Positions 1 to 11,019 are shown, counted from the stretch's first letter. The stretch is DNA of 50,065 bases from Prochlorococcus sp. AG-418-F08 (GCA_003214295.1 QCLV01000009.1:1-50065), one strand, 5' to 3'. Made by a program: numbers and translations. The notes: a model not told the origin generated them from the sequence alone.

Positions 1-3
1 ATT

Positions 4-372
4 TCAATTTAAAATTTGAATAAGATAGTAACCTGCATAAAAGAAGAGAAATGAAACACATATTACTTCAATGTAGTGAAAAAATAATCTTAGGAATTTC
101 CTCTTCTTGATAAGAATAAATAGTTGATAGATAAAAGAAGAAAATGTACTAAAACATCCTAAAAATCCTGTATAGAATAACAACAACATCTCGTTATTAA
201 TAAAATTTAATGCCACAAAAATTCCTAAAAAAAATGATGATATAAAATTTATTATTGAAGTATTTTGTATATTAAAACCTATATTAATTTTAAAATTAGC
301 TTGTATATATATTCTTGCTATTAATCCAAAAGTACTCCCAAATAAAATAATAAAAAGTGATACTATGCTCAA
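4..372 (-). CDS. crcB: CrcB/Fluc-type fluoride channel
   Basis: A 122-residue, very hydrophobic protein with about four membrane helices, the usual size of a CrcB/Fluc subunit. Visible family marks are an early Gly-Leu-Ile-Ala-Arg motif near residue 20, an Asn in the second helix (INFISSFFLG, about 41-50) and the GFLGCFSTFSSF stretch at about 70-81, matching the family's G-x-x-G-x-x-S/T-T-F-S-T/S-F signature. Known members form dual-topology dimers that expel fluoride from the cytoplasm. The only start before the first core helix is TTG, four bases after the stop of the SH3-domain gene, so it is probably translated by coupling within the gyrB transcript. Many picocyanobacteria carry two adjacent crcB copies acting as a heterodimer; a partner could lie just left of the window, which I cannot see. 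No fluoride riboswitch is evident. Confidence 0.85.
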   Translation of the reverse strand: MSIVSLFIILFGSTFGLIARIYIQANFKINIGFNIQNTSIINFISSFFLGIFVALNFINNEMLLLFYTGFLGCFSTFSSFIYQLFILIKKRKFLRLFFHYIEVICVSFLFFYAGYYLIQILN

Positions 373-375
373 AAT

Positions 376-2669
<2,294 letters not shown>

Positions 2670-2676
2670 TTAATAT

Positions 2677-2718
2677 AAAAAAAAAACGTTAAACTTTTAA
2701 AACTTCATTTTAAAAGTT
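2677..2718 (-). promoter_or_regulatory. Hairpin plus T10 tract in gyrB leader
   Basis: On the gyrB strand a perfect 11-bp inverted repeat, AACTTTTAAAA / TTTTAAAAGTT with a 5-base loop (2692-2718), is followed after five bases by ten T residues (2677-2686) and then the gyrB ATG at 2669. The arrangement resembles an intrinsic terminator, but there is no leftward gene upstream, so it would lie inside the gyrB 5' leader. It could act as an attenuator, an RNA-stability hairpin or a supercoiling-sensitive cruciform; which of these is not decidable from sequence. Confidence 0.5.
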
Positions 2719-2788
2719 CTTTCATTTAACTTACCACCACTAAAAGAGAAAGGCTCGAAGTCTATGAAAAATTTAATTACTTTAATTA

Positions 2789-2794
2789 TATAAC
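2789..2794 (+). promoter_or_regulatory. Possible -10 box for miaA
   Basis: TATAAC lies 26 bases before the miaA ATG, a suitable distance for a -10 element with a short leader. No convincing -35 is visible. AT-rich background makes chance matches common. Confidence 0.25.
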
Positions 2795-2820
2795 TAATAG
2801 ATTTTTCTTCAGAAATTCAT

Positions 2821-3720
2821 ATGTCTTCAAACCTACCTCACGTAATAGTTTTACTTGGACCCACAGCAAGTGGCAAAACAGAATTAGCTATCGAAATTGC
2901 AGAATATTTTAAAACTCAAATACACAATATCGACTCAAGACAAATATACAAGTTTATGAATATTGGAACAGCAAAACCATCTAAGAATCAACAAAAAAAA
3001 ATAAAGCATTTTTTAATTGATCTTGAAGAACCTATTAATCCAATTAATGTAAAAGAATTTCAAGAAATTGCTCAAAAATCAATTAATAAAGAAATTAAAA
3101 AAAATAACTTACCTTTTCTTGTGGGAGGAAGTGGTTTATACATGAACTCAATAACCAAAGGGTTTTTTTTACCAAATGTCCCTCCTCAAAATAATTTAAG
3201 AGGACAATTAGAAGAACTTGGTCAGAGAGAGTGTTGGGAGCTTTTAAAAAATTGTGATCCAATATCATCAAAAAAAATTAATTCTTCTGATCAAATTAGA
3301 ACTATAAGAGCTTTAGAAGTCTTTTACTTAACAGGAAAACCTTTGTCAATGCAAAATGGTCAAAAACCCCCTAATTGGAGGATATTAGAGCTTGGATTAG
3401 AACGAAGTAATTTAAAAGAAAGGATTATGCAAAGAACAAAAAATATGTTTTTTTCTGGAATTATTGAAGAGACTAAACACTTGATTTCACTATATGGAAC
3501 TGATTTGCCAATTTTAAAAACCATCGGTTATCGAGAAGCTAAGGAGCTTTTAAAAAACAATTTAACGATTGAAGAGGCGATTGAGTTAACTACTACAAAA
3601 ACAATTCAATTTGCCAAAAGACAGAGAACATGGTTTCGCAATAAAAATAATCCAATTTGGCTGAATAACAAAAACCTGCTAAAAGATGCAATAATTAAAA
3701 TAGAGTCTTTTTTAGGCTAA
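2821..3720 (+). CDS. miaA: tRNA dimethylallyltransferase
   Basis: A 299-residue protein, the normal length for MiaA, which transfers the dimethylallyl group to N6 of A37 in tRNAs reading UNN codons. The P-loop GPTASGKT occupies residues 13-20, followed by the [17 protein letters not shown] motif (about 39-55) that binds substrate, and the [12 protein letters not shown] stretch around 100-111. The C-terminal region keeps the [10 protein letters not shown] and KRQRTWFRN motifs. The ATG at 2821 directly precedes the first beta strand. It is followed 54 bases later by infC on the same strand, so the two may be co-transcribed. Confidence 0.97.
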   Translation: MSSNLPHVIVLLGPTASGKTELAIEIAEYFKTQIHNIDSRQIYKFMNIGTAKPSKNQQKKIKHFLIDLEEPINPINVKEFQEIAQKSINKEIKKNNLPFLVGGSGLYMNSITKGFFLPNVPPQNNLRGQLEELGQRECWELLKNCDPISSKKINSSDQIRTIRALEVFYLTGKPLSMQNGQKPPNWRILELGLERSNLKERIMQRTKNMFFSGIIEETKHLISLYGTDLPILKTIGYREAKELLKNNLTIEEAIELTTTKTIQFAKRQRTWFRNKNNPIWLNNKNLLKDAIIKIESFLG

Positions 3721-3774
3721 CTTTAATAAAGTAAAAAATTTTTGTTCACTATCCAATCAAATTAATTAAACTGA

Positions 3775-4347
3775 ATGCCACCACGCCCACGATTTGACCG
3801 ACGCGCTCCTGTTAGAGAGCTCCCTAATATTAATGAGAGAATAAAATATCCTCAATTAAGAGTAGTTGATTCAGATGGAAAACAATTAGGTGTAATAGAT
3901 AGATTGAAAGCATTAGAAATAGCCACTCAAAGAGAACTTGATTTAGTTTTGGTAAGTGAAAAAGCAAATCCGCCAGTTTGTAGAATAATGGACTACGGCA
4001 AATATAAATTTGAACAAGAGAAGAAGGCGAAAGAAGCAAGAAAAAAATCGCATCAAACAGAAGTTAAAGAAGTAAAAATGAGATACAAAATTGACAAGCA
4101 TGATTATGACGTTCGGATAGGCCAAGCTACTAAATTTTTAAAATCAGGAGATAAAGTAAAATGTACTGTAATTTTTAGAGGGAGAGAAATTCAACATTCC
4201 AATTTAGCTGAAACTCTCCTTTTAAAAATGGCTACCGACCTAGAAGAGCAATCTGAAGTACAACAAAAGCCGAAAAGAGAAGGGAGAAACATGATTATGT
4301 TTTTAAGTCCTAGAAAAACTCCTCTTACTAAAAAAGATACAGAGTAA
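3775..4347 (+). CDS. infC: Translation initiation factor IF-3
   Basis: A 190-residue IF-3. It binds the 30S subunit, blocks premature 50S joining and checks the start codon. The N-terminal domain is marked by [19 protein letters not shown] and the conserved [17 protein letters not shown] linker (about 74-90). The C-terminal domain contains [18 protein letters not shown], the [21 protein letters not shown] strand region and the closing MIMFLSPRK. Length and both domains are typical. In many bacteria infC is followed by rpmI-rplT; here those genes sit 30 kb away, so the classical L20-mediated leader control of infC is not expected. Confidence 0.97.
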   Translation: MPPRPRFDRRAPVRELPNINERIKYPQLRVVDSDGKQLGVIDRLKALEIATQRELDLVLVSEKANPPVCRIMDYGKYKFEQEKKAKEARKKSHQTEVKEVKMRYKIDKHDYDVRIGQATKFLKSGDKVKCTVIFRGREIQHSNLAETLLLKMATDLEEQSEVQQKPKREGRNMIMFLSPRKTPLTKKDTE

Positions 4348-4422
4348 GAAATGATCAAAAAACTATGACGAATGTTAAAGTGTCACTATTCATAACAATT
4401 AGATAATCAGGATTCTTACAAA

Positions 4423-5409
4423 GTGCGATTCCATATCCAACAAGAAAGTGATATTCCAGCATCCACGCAACTATATAATCAAATTTGCTTTGCTATAGCT
4501 GCAAGACATTTTCCACCCGGTCACAGATTACCCAGTACAAGACAGCTTGCAATGCAGACTGGACTTCACCGAAATACCATTAGTAAAGTTTATAGACAAC
4601 TTGAAATAGATGGTGTTGTAGAAGCGATAGCTGGATCAGGTATCTATGTAAGAGATAATCTCACAAAAAGAAACATTAAAAAATCAGTTTTCTCAAAAAA
4701 CAAAACAACTAAACCACCAGATCAAGAAGCAAAAAAGGCTATTGATAATTTCATCAATCTTGGCTGCACCTTACAAGAATCAAGAGAAATATTAACCAAT
4801 GAAATTGATTGGCGTATTAAATGTGGAGCAAGAATTATAGTCAGTACTCCCAGAGAAGATATAGGGGCCTCTATGCTAATAGCTGAAGACCTCTCTCCAA
4901 TGGTTAATGTACCAGTTGAAGTTGTTCCTATAGAAGAATTAGAAAAAGTTTTGAGTAATTCAAATAATGGTACTATTGTTACAAGCAGATATTTTTTTCA
5001 ACCTCTAGAAAAAGTTGCTAAACAACATGGGGTAAGAGCAATTGCAGTTGACTTAAGCGACTTTCAGAAGGAATTAAAAATTATCAAAGAATTAAATACT
5101 GGGAGTTGTGTAGGTATTGTTAGTATTAGTCCTGGTTTATTGAGAGCGGCAGAAGTTATTATACATAGCATGCGAGGTAGTGAATTAATGATTATGACAG
5201 CAATTTCAGATAACAATAGTAGATTACTAGCACTCTTAAAGGCTTCAAACCATATTGTGTGCGATGGCCCTAGTTTAACGGTTGTTGAAAACACATTATT
5301 AAAAAATCGTTCTCAGCTTATGCGATTACCTCAAATAATATGCGCTAAAAATTACCTTAGTATCGAAACAATTAATCAATTAAAAAAAGAAATTGGAATT
5401 ATTAATTAG
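4423..5409 (+). CDS. GntR-type transcriptional regulator
   Basis: A 328-residue protein. Residues 1-75 form a winged helix of the GntR class: PASTQLYNQICFAIAARHFPPGHRLPSTRQLA, then TGLHRNTISKVYRQLEIDGVV and a wing ending in GSGIYVRD. Residues 76-105 are a Lys/Asn-rich linker. The remaining part is not the aminotransferase domain of MocR proteins (it is too short and has no PLP lysine context) nor a clear FCD or UTRA domain; it looks like an alpha/beta fold with repeated strands such as ARIIVSTPRED and GTIVTSRYFF, reminiscent of a periplasmic-binding-type sensor. The start is GTG. It ends six bases before cysE, so the two genes share a transcript; a role in sulfur or serine/cysteine control is an inference from that neighbour. 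Confidence 0.85.
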   Translation: MRFHIQQESDIPASTQLYNQICFAIAARHFPPGHRLPSTRQLAMQTGLHRNTISKVYRQLEIDGVVEAIAGSGIYVRDNLTKRNIKKSVFSKNKTTKPPDQEAKKAIDNFINLGCTLQESREILTNEIDWRIKCGARIIVSTPREDIGASMLIAEDLSPMVNVPVEVVPIEELEKVLSNSNNGTIVTSRYFFQPLEKVAKQHGVRAIAVDLSDFQKELKIIKELNTGSCVGIVSISPGLLRAAEVIIHSMRGSELMIMTAISDNNSRLLALLKASNHIVCDGPSLTVVENTLLKNRSQLMRLPQIICAKNYLSIETINQLKKEIGIIN

Positions 5410-5415
5410 GCCAAG

Positions 5416-6150
5416 ATGCTAAAAACTTTTAAATCAGATATTGAAATTATTAAAGAAAGAGATCCTGCTGCTAGAGGGATTTTCGAGATTTTTCTTTGCT
5501 ACCCAGGATTCCAATCAATAGTTATTCATAGGTTTACGCATAAACTTTGGAAATTAAAAATTCCTTTGATTCCACGCTTGTTAAGCCATCTCAATCGACA
5601 ATTGACAGGTATCGAAATCCATCCTGGAGCCAAAATTGGTAAGAGGGTTTTCATAGATCATGGAATGGGTGTAGTCATCGGTGAAACAGCTGAAATAGGA
5701 AATAATTGTCTACTTTATCAGGGAGTAACATTAGGAGGTACTGGTAAAAGTCATGGGAAAAGACACCCAACATTAATGGAAAATGTTGTAGTAGGGGCAG
5801 GTGCAAAAGTTCTTGGATCAATCACAATAGGATCTAATACGCGTATCGGAGCAGGTTCTGTGGTTGTTCGTAATGTAGAAGGCAACAGTACTGTAGTTGG
5901 AGTTCCTGGAAGAGTAGTGCATCAAAGTGGTGTAAAAGTGAATCCATTAGCTCACTCTGCCTTACCAGATGCAGAAGCAAATGTGATAAAAAATCTAATG
6001 GATAGAATAGATTTACTTGAAAATGAAATTCTTAAATTACAAAAAACTCTGCAATGTCTTGCCAACTCAGAATCTATTGATACTTCCAAACTTGGGAATG
6101 CTCAAAATCTTAAAGACAAAGAAATTATAGAATTTCTTGGAGATGATTAA
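5416..6150 (+). CDS. cysE: Serine O-acetyltransferase
   Basis: A 244-residue left-handed beta-helix acetyltransferase that makes O-acetylserine from serine and acetyl-CoA, the first committed step of cysteine synthesis. Hexapeptide repeats begin at IHPGAKIGKRVFIDHGMGVVIGET (about 68-90), with the catalytic Asp81-His82 pair and a second conserved His117 in SHGKRHPT. The acetyl-CoA part follows (VVVGAGAKVLGSITIGSNTRIGAGSVV). The C-terminal 60 residues are a helical extension found in many cyanobacterial and plant-like enzymes. It is shorter at the N-terminus than E. coli CysE. It is preceded by the GntR-type gene with a six-base gap and ends against the convergent secA. Confidence 0.95.
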   Translation: MLKTFKSDIEIIKERDPAARGIFEIFLCYPGFQSIVIHRFTHKLWKLKIPLIPRLLSHLNRQLTGIEIHPGAKIGKRVFIDHGMGVVIGETAEIGNNCLLYQGVTLGGTGKSHGKRHPTLMENVVVGAGAKVLGSITIGSNTRIGAGSVVVRNVEGNSTVVGVPGRVVHQSGVKVNPLAHSALPDAEANVIKNLMDRIDLLENEILKLQKTLQCLANSESIDTSKLGNAQNLKDKEIIEFLGDD

Positions 6151-6163
6151 ATCTTGATTTAAT
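6146..6163. terminator. AT-only palindrome across cysE and secA stops
   Basis: The perfect inverted repeat ATTAAATC-TT-GATTTAAT contains the cysE TAA (6148-6150) on one strand and the secA TAA (6159-6161) on the other. On the plus strand it is followed by TTTT, so it could serve as a weak intrinsic terminator for cysE. No T-tract follows on the secA side. Confidence 0.45.
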
Positions 6164-8993
6164 TTTTGTCATCAATGTCAGTTTTAGGTTGAAACATAAA
6201 CATCGAATAAATAACATTACGTCTCATATTAGTCATCATCTCAAGAAACATATCGTATCCTTCATTTTTATATTCGATTAAAGGATCTTTTTGTCCATAA
6301 CCTCTCAATCCGACTGATTCCCTTAAGGAATCCATAGATTGAAGATGTTCTCGCCATAAATTATCAATTTGCTGCAAAATGAAAAATCTTTCAGCTTCTC
6401 TCATTAATCCTGGGCGAATCTTCTCAATTTGGGATTCCTTTAAATCATAAGCTATTCGCAACTGCTCTTGAAGATAGTTTTTTAATTCTTCTATTGATAG
6501 TAAATTAACATCATCTGCTTTAAGATCATCTAATAAGTATATAAACTCTTTGACTTTAGAAATTAATTGATCAATATTCCATTCCTCAGGAGGAAGATCA
6601 GGATTAATATATGCCTCAACAATTTCAGTCATTGTTCTTTCTCCATATCCTATTACTTGCCTCTTTAAATCTGTTCCTTGTAAAACTCTTAATCTCTCAC
6701 TATAAACTGCTTTTCTTTGATTATTCATTACCTCATCGTATTCAAATACCTGTTTTCTAATATCGTAATAATAAGTCTCTACTTTCTTTTGAGCGCCTTC
6801 TAAAGACCTTGTAAGCATTCCTGACTCGATAGGCATATCTTCTTCAACCCTAAAGGCATTCATTAGATTTGCTACTCTATCGCCTCCAAAAATCCTTAAT
6901 AGATTATCTTCTAGAGATAAAAAGAATCTTGTACTTCCAAGATCACCTTGTCTTCCAGCTCTACCCCTAAGTTGATTATCTACTCTTCTTGATTCATGTC
7001 TTTCAGTGCCTATGACATGTAAACCTCCAGCCTCTCTAACTTTTTTTTCTTCATGAATCAGAACTTGTTCATATTCTTCTTTTACATCTGATAAAGATTC
7101 CCTTAAAAGCCTTATTAATTTATCTTCGGTTGGCGCTTTTTCTGAAGCAGTGGCTATCCTATCATCAAGTTCTAGGACAGACAGTTGTCTATCTCCCCAA
7201 TTTGCAACTAGTTCATCAGATAAATGAGAGAGTTTATTTTCAATTTCTTCATTCAGCTTGCAAGGGAAAAGACCAGTTGCAGAATTCTGAATATTCTTTT
7301 TTCTATTTGAACTTACTTTTGAAGAAAACCCCTCCTTTGCTTTCGAATTTCTTTGTTTAGGTATTGGTGGTTTATGTTCATTATCAGGCTTTACCAACAA
7401 AGGAATTAAGATTTCTTTTACTTTCAGTCTTGCCATATAGTCACTGTTACCGCCAAGAATGATATCTGTTCCCCTTCCAGCCATATTAGTCGCAATAGTA
7501 ACAGCACCTGCTCTTCCTGCCTGAGCAACAATTTCTGCCTCACGTTCAACGTTCTCAGGCTTAGCGTTTAACAAATTATGAGGGATTTGTTCTTCATATA
7601 AAAGTGAACTTAATAACTCACTTTTTTCGACACTTGTTGTACCAACTAAAACGGGTCTGCCATCTCTATGGATTTTTGCAGTTTCTTTAGCAACAGCTTT
7701 CCATTTGCCAATCTCTGTCTTAAATACTTGATCAGGCCAGTCTTGTCTCTTTCTAATTTGATTTGTCGGTATAACTGTTGATTCTAATTTATAAGTTTTC
7801 TCAAATTCAACTTCCTCAGTTTTTGCAGTTCCTGTCATTCCAGCTAAACCAGGATATAAGAGGAAAAAATTCTGATAAGTGATAGATGCTAATGTTTGAG
7901 TCTCAGGCTGAATCTTAAGACTCTCTTTTGCTTCTATTGCCTGATGCTGTCCATCACTCCAACGTCTTCCTGGCATCACCCTACCAGTAAATTCATCAAC
8001 TATCACAGCCTCATCGTTTTTAATAATGTAATTTACATCTCTAATAAATAATTCTTTGGCTTTTAAAGCATTAGTTATATAGTGAGCCCACGGATCTTGA
8101 GGATTATATAAATCATTAACTCCTAAATACTCTTCACATTTAGCAAAACCCTGATCAGTTAATATGCAACTTCTCTGCTTTTCATCAACTTCATAATCAC
8201 CTTCTGGATCTACACCATCTACTTTACTTAATTCTTTTGCTTTAACTAATTCCAGTGATAATTCTGCGGCTTTTTGATATTTTTCTTGAGGTCTTTCAAC
8301 TTGACCTGAAATAATTAGAGGTGTTCTTGCTTCATCAATTAATATTGAATCAACCTCGTCAATTACACAGTAATTAAATTTTCTCTGTACTACTTCATTA
8401 ATATCAGTAGACATATTATCTCTTAAATAATCAAATCCTAATTCGGAATTTGTAGCATAAGTTATATCACAATCATAATTTTTCTTTCTCTCAACTGGGT
8501 TCATATCCTGCTGAATCAAACCTACAGATAAACCTAGAAAACGATGAACTTGTCCCATCCACTCTGCATCTCTTCTCGCCAAATAATCATTTACAGTAAC
8601 GACATGAACACCTTTTCCAGTTAAAGCATTTAAATAACAAGGTAATGTTGCTACAAGAGTTTTTCCTTCTCCAGTCTTCATCTCAGCAATTTGACACTCA
8701 TGTAAAACCATCCCACCTATTAATTGAACGTCAAAATGTCTCATATCAAGAACACGTTTACTTGCTTCTCTAACGATTGCGAAGGCTTTAGGAAGAAATT
8801 CTTCTAAGAGTTCCTTTTGCTTGTTTAAATCTAATTCTGATGAGATCTTTGATTTTAAATTATAAGTTTCTTTTCTTAGCTCATCATCAGTTAATTGAGA
8901 AATTTCTTCTTCTAAAAAATTTATCTCTTCCACTATTGGTTGATAGCGCTTTAACTTTCGTGTATTCGGGTCTCCCAACAAAAGTTTTAGCAT
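6159..8993 (-). CDS. secA: Preprotein translocase ATPase SecA
   Basis: A 944-residue SecA, the motor that drives proteins through SecYEG at the plasma and thylakoid membranes. The Walker A motif MKTGEGKT lies at 105-112, Walker B is [18 protein letters not shown], the second nucleotide-binding domain shows [13 protein letters not shown] and [23 protein letters not shown], and the helical scaffold and wing ([26 protein letters not shown]) are near the end. Between about residues 520 and 655 there is a roughly 90-residue Lys/Ser/Asn-rich insertion compared with E. coli. The C-terminal zinc-binding SEC-C motif is absent; the protein ends in a short acidic tail. It is transcribed alone, convergent with cysE. 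Confidence 0.98.
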   Translation of the reverse strand: MLKLLLGDPNTRKLKRYQPIVEEINFLEEEISQLTDDELRKETYNLKSKISSELDLNKQKELLEEFLPKAFAIVREASKRVLDMRHFDVQLIGGMVLHECQIAEMKTGEGKTLVATLPCYLNALTGKGVHVVTVNDYLARRDAEWMGQVHRFLGLSVGLIQQDMNPVERKKNYDCDITYATNSELGFDYLRDNMSTDINEVVQRKFNYCVIDEVDSILIDEARTPLIISGQVERPQEKYQKAAELSLELVKAKELSKVDGVDPEGDYEVDEKQRSCILTDQGFAKCEEYLGVNDLYNPQDPWAHYITNALKAKELFIRDVNYIIKNDEAVIVDEFTGRVMPGRRWSDGQHQAIEAKESLKIQPETQTLASITYQNFFLLYPGLAGMTGTAKTEEVEFEKTYKLESTVIPTNQIRKRQDWPDQVFKTEIGKWKAVAKETAKIHRDGRPVLVGTTSVEKSELLSSLLYEEQIPHNLLNAKPENVEREAEIVAQAGRAGAVTIATNMAGRGTDIILGGNSDYMARLKVKEILIPLLVKPDNEHKPPIPKQRNSKAKEGFSSKVSSNRKKNIQNSATGLFPCKLNEEIENKLSHLSDELVANWGDRQLSVLELDDRIATASEKAPTEDKLIRLLRESLSDVKEEYEQVLIHEEKKVREAGGLHVIGTERHESRRVDNQLRGRAGRQGDLGSTRFFLSLEDNLLRIFGGDRVANLMNAFRVEEDMPIESGMLTRSLEGAQKKVETYYYDIRKQVFEYDEVMNNQRKAVYSERLRVLQGTDLKRQVIGYGERTMTEIVEAYINPDLPPEEWNIDQLISKVKEFIYLLDDLKADDVNLLSIEELKNYLQEQLRIAYDLKESQIEKIRPGLMREAERFFILQQIDNLWREHLQSMDSLRESVGLRGYGQKDPLIEYKNEGYDMFLEMMTNMRRNVIYSMFMFQPKTDIDDKN

Positions 8994-9030
8994 AAGTAAC
9001 AGTCCCTAAAAAATTCATCTTATTACAAAC

Positions 9031-9036
9031 ATTATA
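9031..9036 (-). promoter_or_regulatory. Probable -10 box of secA
   Basis: A perfect TATAAT on the minus strand lies 37 bases upstream of the secA start, in the 172-base divergent gap with the GNAT gene. No strong -35 is visible, which is common in these genomes. The rest of the gap shows no further structure I can name. Confidence 0.4.
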
Positions 9037-9165
9037 AATCAATGCGTTACAACAAAATGAAGAAAATTTTTAACTCTTTATTTTGTAGAAACGATCGACT
9101 AGGGTATTTAAATTAAAAACACAAAAGCAACTTAATTATCATCTTTTTTCTACATCTTTAAAAAA

Positions 9166-9621
9166 ATGAAGCCAATATCTCTAATAAAACATTCGAAAGG
9201 AGCTCTGGGGTTAAGACTTTTTGGATTAGGCCCTAATCTAAGGCCGACAGATGGATTAAATAAGCTACAAAAATTACTAAATAAAAATGCGTTTTGGGCA
9301 AAAAATAGAACAATACATGATCTAAAAAAATGTCTTGCGAACAGTGATGTTGTAATTAGTCTTTGGGTTGGCAACGAAATAGTTGGTTTTGGCAGAGCTT
9401 TAACAGATGGGATATACCGAGGTGTTCTTTGGGATATAGTTATCGATCAAAATCATCAGGGAAAAGGGTTTGGCACATTAATTATAAAAAATCTTTTATC
9501 TTCTAAAAAAATTAAAAATACAAAGAAATTATATTTAATGACAACAAATAAAAAAATTTTTTACTCTCAATTTAACTTTAAAGAAGTTATTTCTCAGAAT
9601 TTGTTAATTCGTGAAATATAA
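9166..9621 (+). CDS. GNAT-family N-acetyltransferase (Ycf52-like)
   Basis: A 151-residue protein with a single acetyltransferase domain. The acetyl-CoA-binding motif A is VIDQNHQGKGFGTLIIKNLL (about 102-121), preceded by the strand GVLWDIV and followed by KLYLMTTNKKIFYSQFNFKE, in which the Tyr and Phe positions match the family's C-terminal acid/base region. The N-terminal half (LNKLQKLLNKNAFWAKN, then LKKCLANSDVVISLWVGNEIVGFGRALTDG) resembles the cyanobacterial and plastid Ycf52/plant chloroplast GNAT group. The substrate is unknown; protein lysine or N-terminal acetylation is the inference from those relatives. It is monocistronic, divergent from secA and convergent with the NTF2-like gene. 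Confidence 0.85.
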   Translation: MKPISLIKHSKGALGLRLFGLGPNLRPTDGLNKLQKLLNKNAFWAKNRTIHDLKKCLANSDVVISLWVGNEIVGFGRALTDGIYRGVLWDIVIDQNHQGKGFGTLIIKNLLSSKKIKNTKKLYLMTTNKKIFYSQFNFKEVISQNLLIREI

Positions 9622-9645
9622 AGTTCTTATCTTATAGAAGTTGAA

Positions 9646-10077
9646 TCAAGAAACAAATTTACTGTAGAGCCATCTTATAAAAGGACCTAAAATAGGAACT
9701 GGTCCGAAAGTTGGACCGCAAAAATCAAAGTAATCTCTATGCTCTTTTATTAATCCATTTTCGCCAAATAATAAACGAGTAGTTCCAGGATAAATAAATT
9801 CTTTACCCATAATTTTTAAACCCATTGTCCATTCAACAAATCCACAATTTCCAGTTATGGAAATTGCATGAGTTTCTAAAAAAACATCTTCACATCTTTT
9901 AACAAGCTTTTCTTGAGCTTTAATATAAGAATCTAAGCCCTCTGTTTCCTGCGTTGGGTCTACAAAAATAACATTGTCATTATAAAATTCAGCCCATTTT
10001 TGTTTTGTTGGTGCATCTGTACCATAAGGCTTAGTAAATAATCCCTTTAAATCCTCAATAGAAATTACTTTTGTCAT
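9646..10077 (-). CDS. NTF2/SnoaL-like protein
   Basis: A 143-residue protein with the pattern of the NTF2-like cone fold: an N-terminal helix, WAEFYNDNVIFVDPTQETEGLDSYIKA, then four strands including CGFVEWTMGLKIMGKEFIYPGTTRLLFGENGLIKEHRDYFDF. The C-terminus GPVPILGPFIRWLYSKFVS is typical of a bacterial subgroup annotated only as nuclear transport factor 2 family. Such proteins bind small hydrophobic ligands or act as isomerases or cyclases, but no catalytic set is obvious here. It stands alone downstream of tRNA-Gly on the same strand. No function is assigned. Confidence 0.75.
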   Translation of the reverse strand: MTKVISIEDLKGLFTKPYGTDAPTKQKWAEFYNDNVIFVDPTQETEGLDSYIKAQEKLVKRCEDVFLETHAISITGNCGFVEWTMGLKIMGKEFIYPGTTRLLFGENGLIKEHRDYFDFCGPTFGPVPILGPFIRWLYSKFVS

Positions 10078-10123
10078 TACGAAATGATTATTACGAATAC
10101 TTTAAGGGATGCAAACATTAAAA

Positions 10124-10194
10124 GCGGATGAAGAGATTCGAACTCTCGACATTCTCCTTGGCAAGGAGATGCTCTACCACTGAGCTACATCCGC
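10124..10194 (-). tRNA. tRNA-Gly(GCC)
   Basis: On the minus strand the 71-base sequence folds into a full cloverleaf: acceptor GCGGATG/CATCCGC, D arm GCTC-AGTGGTA-GAGC, anticodon arm TCTCC-TTGCCAA-GGAGA with anticodon GCC, and T arm GAGAG-TTCGAAT-CTCTT. The CCA end is not encoded. It lies between ribH and the NTF2-like gene. Confidence 0.97.
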
Positions 10195-10205
10195 ATAACT
10201 TTTTT

Positions 10206-10211
10206 ATTTTA
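10206..10211 (-). promoter_or_regulatory. Possible -10 box for tRNA-Gly
   Basis: TAAAAT on the minus strand sits 11 bases before the tRNA 5' end, a suitable position for a -10 element. There is no clear -35, and the tRNA could also be carried on a ribH transcript. Confidence 0.25.
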
Positions 10212-10255
10212 TCTCAAAGAAGGGATCAATGATAGAAATAATTCAATTTTTTCAA

Positions 10256-10732
10256 TTAATTTAAATTTTTAATCAAGGATCCCATCTCAATTGCTTGTAA
10301 AGCGTAATTCCAACCAAGATTATTTTTAATCCCTGCTCTTTCTAGAGCCTGCTGCATAGTATCAGTAGTCAAAACCCCAAAAATAATTGGAACATTATTT
10401 TCATATGAAACCTGTGAAATACCTTTGCTAGCCTCAGATATAACTACATCATAGTGAGAAGTTTCCCCACGGATCACAGCCCCAAGAGCGATTACAACGT
10501 CATAACTCTTTTTTTTCAGGAGGGTTTTAGCTGCTATTGGTAATTCGAATGAACCAGGAACCCAAACTATATCTAGTTGATTGCTTAAGTCAGAAGTATC
10601 TAAACCATGTCTTTTTAAACAATCAAGACAACCAGATAAAATTTTATTTGTAATTAAATCATTAAATCTTGCTATTACAATCCCAACTTTTAAAGTAGAT
10701 GCATTAGTAAACGATCCCTCAAAAATAGTCAT
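10256..10732 (-). CDS. ribH: Lumazine synthase (riboflavin synthase beta chain)
   Basis: A 158-residue enzyme that condenses 5-amino-6-ribitylaminouracil with dihydroxybutanone phosphate to give 6,7-dimethyl-8-ribityllumazine, the penultimate step to riboflavin. Signatures are [18 protein letters not shown] near the start, [15 protein letters not shown] (58-72), and [12 protein letters not shown] (84-95), where His93 is the conserved catalytic histidine. [16 protein letters not shown] completes the active site. Length is normal for the icosahedral-type subunit. It lies 49 bases downstream of psbZ, so it may be read from the psbZ promoter. Confidence 0.96.
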   Translation of the reverse strand: MTIFEGSFTNASTLKVGIVIARFNDLITNKILSGCLDCLKRHGLDTSDLSNQLDIVWVPGSFELPIAAKTLLKKKSYDVVIALGAVIRGETSHYDVVISEASKGISQVSYENNVPIIFGVLTTDTMQQALERAGIKNNLGWNYALQAIEMGSLIKNLN

Positions 10733-10781
10733 TAAATTTTATTTCGATATATTAATAGACTCTCACGAAAAGGTATTAAGT

Positions 10782-10979
10782 TCAAACTAATGAAGAAACA
10801 ATTCCTGTAACAAAAACCAAAACAACCCAAACAGCAGCAATAGAATAAATTTTTCTCCTACTTTCTCGCTGTCCTTCCTCAGTAGGAGGTTGAGTCACAT
10901 ATAAAACGGGTACCCCCACTACCGCAATTAAAGAAGCAAATAATAGAGCATTTACGAAGAAAAAGTTAACAGCCTGCAT
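10782..10979 (-). CDS. psbZ: Photosystem II protein PsbZ (Ycf9)
   Basis: A 65-residue protein with two membrane helices (about 4-27 and 43-63) joined by the hydrophilic loop TQPPTEEGQRESRRK. This matches PsbZ, a core subunit of photosystem II that helps organise the antenna interface and is kept in cyanobacteria and plastids. Length is close to the usual 62 residues. It is preceded by a perfect TATAAT on its strand and followed by ribH. It is the clearest photosynthesis gene in the window. Confidence 0.95.
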   Translation of the reverse strand: MQAVNFFFVNALLFASLIAVVGVPVLYVTQPPTEEGQRESRRKIYSIAAVWVVLVFVTGIVSSLV

Positions 10980-11002
10980 AATTTAGTCTTAGTTTTTAGA
11001 TT

Positions 11003-11008
11003 ATTATA
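11003..11008 (-). promoter_or_regulatory. Probable -10 box of psbZ
   Basis: A perfect TATAAT on the minus strand, 24 bases upstream of the psbZ ATG, gives a predicted leader of about 17 bases. It lies 5 bases from an opposite-facing TATAAT for mutS. Confidence 0.5.
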
Positions 11009-11013
11009 AATAC

Positions 11014-11019
11014 TATAAT
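11014..11019 (+). promoter_or_regulatory. Possible -10 box of mutS
   Basis: A perfect TATAAT on the plus strand, which would give a leader of about 95 bases before the mutS ATG at 11121. It is back to back with the psbZ -10 element. Nearer alternatives in the leader are poor matches. Confidence 0.35.

Noticed and set aside
10124..10194. tRNA-Gly as an integration site
   Set aside because: There is no integrase, no duplicated tRNA end and no change in gene content nearby.
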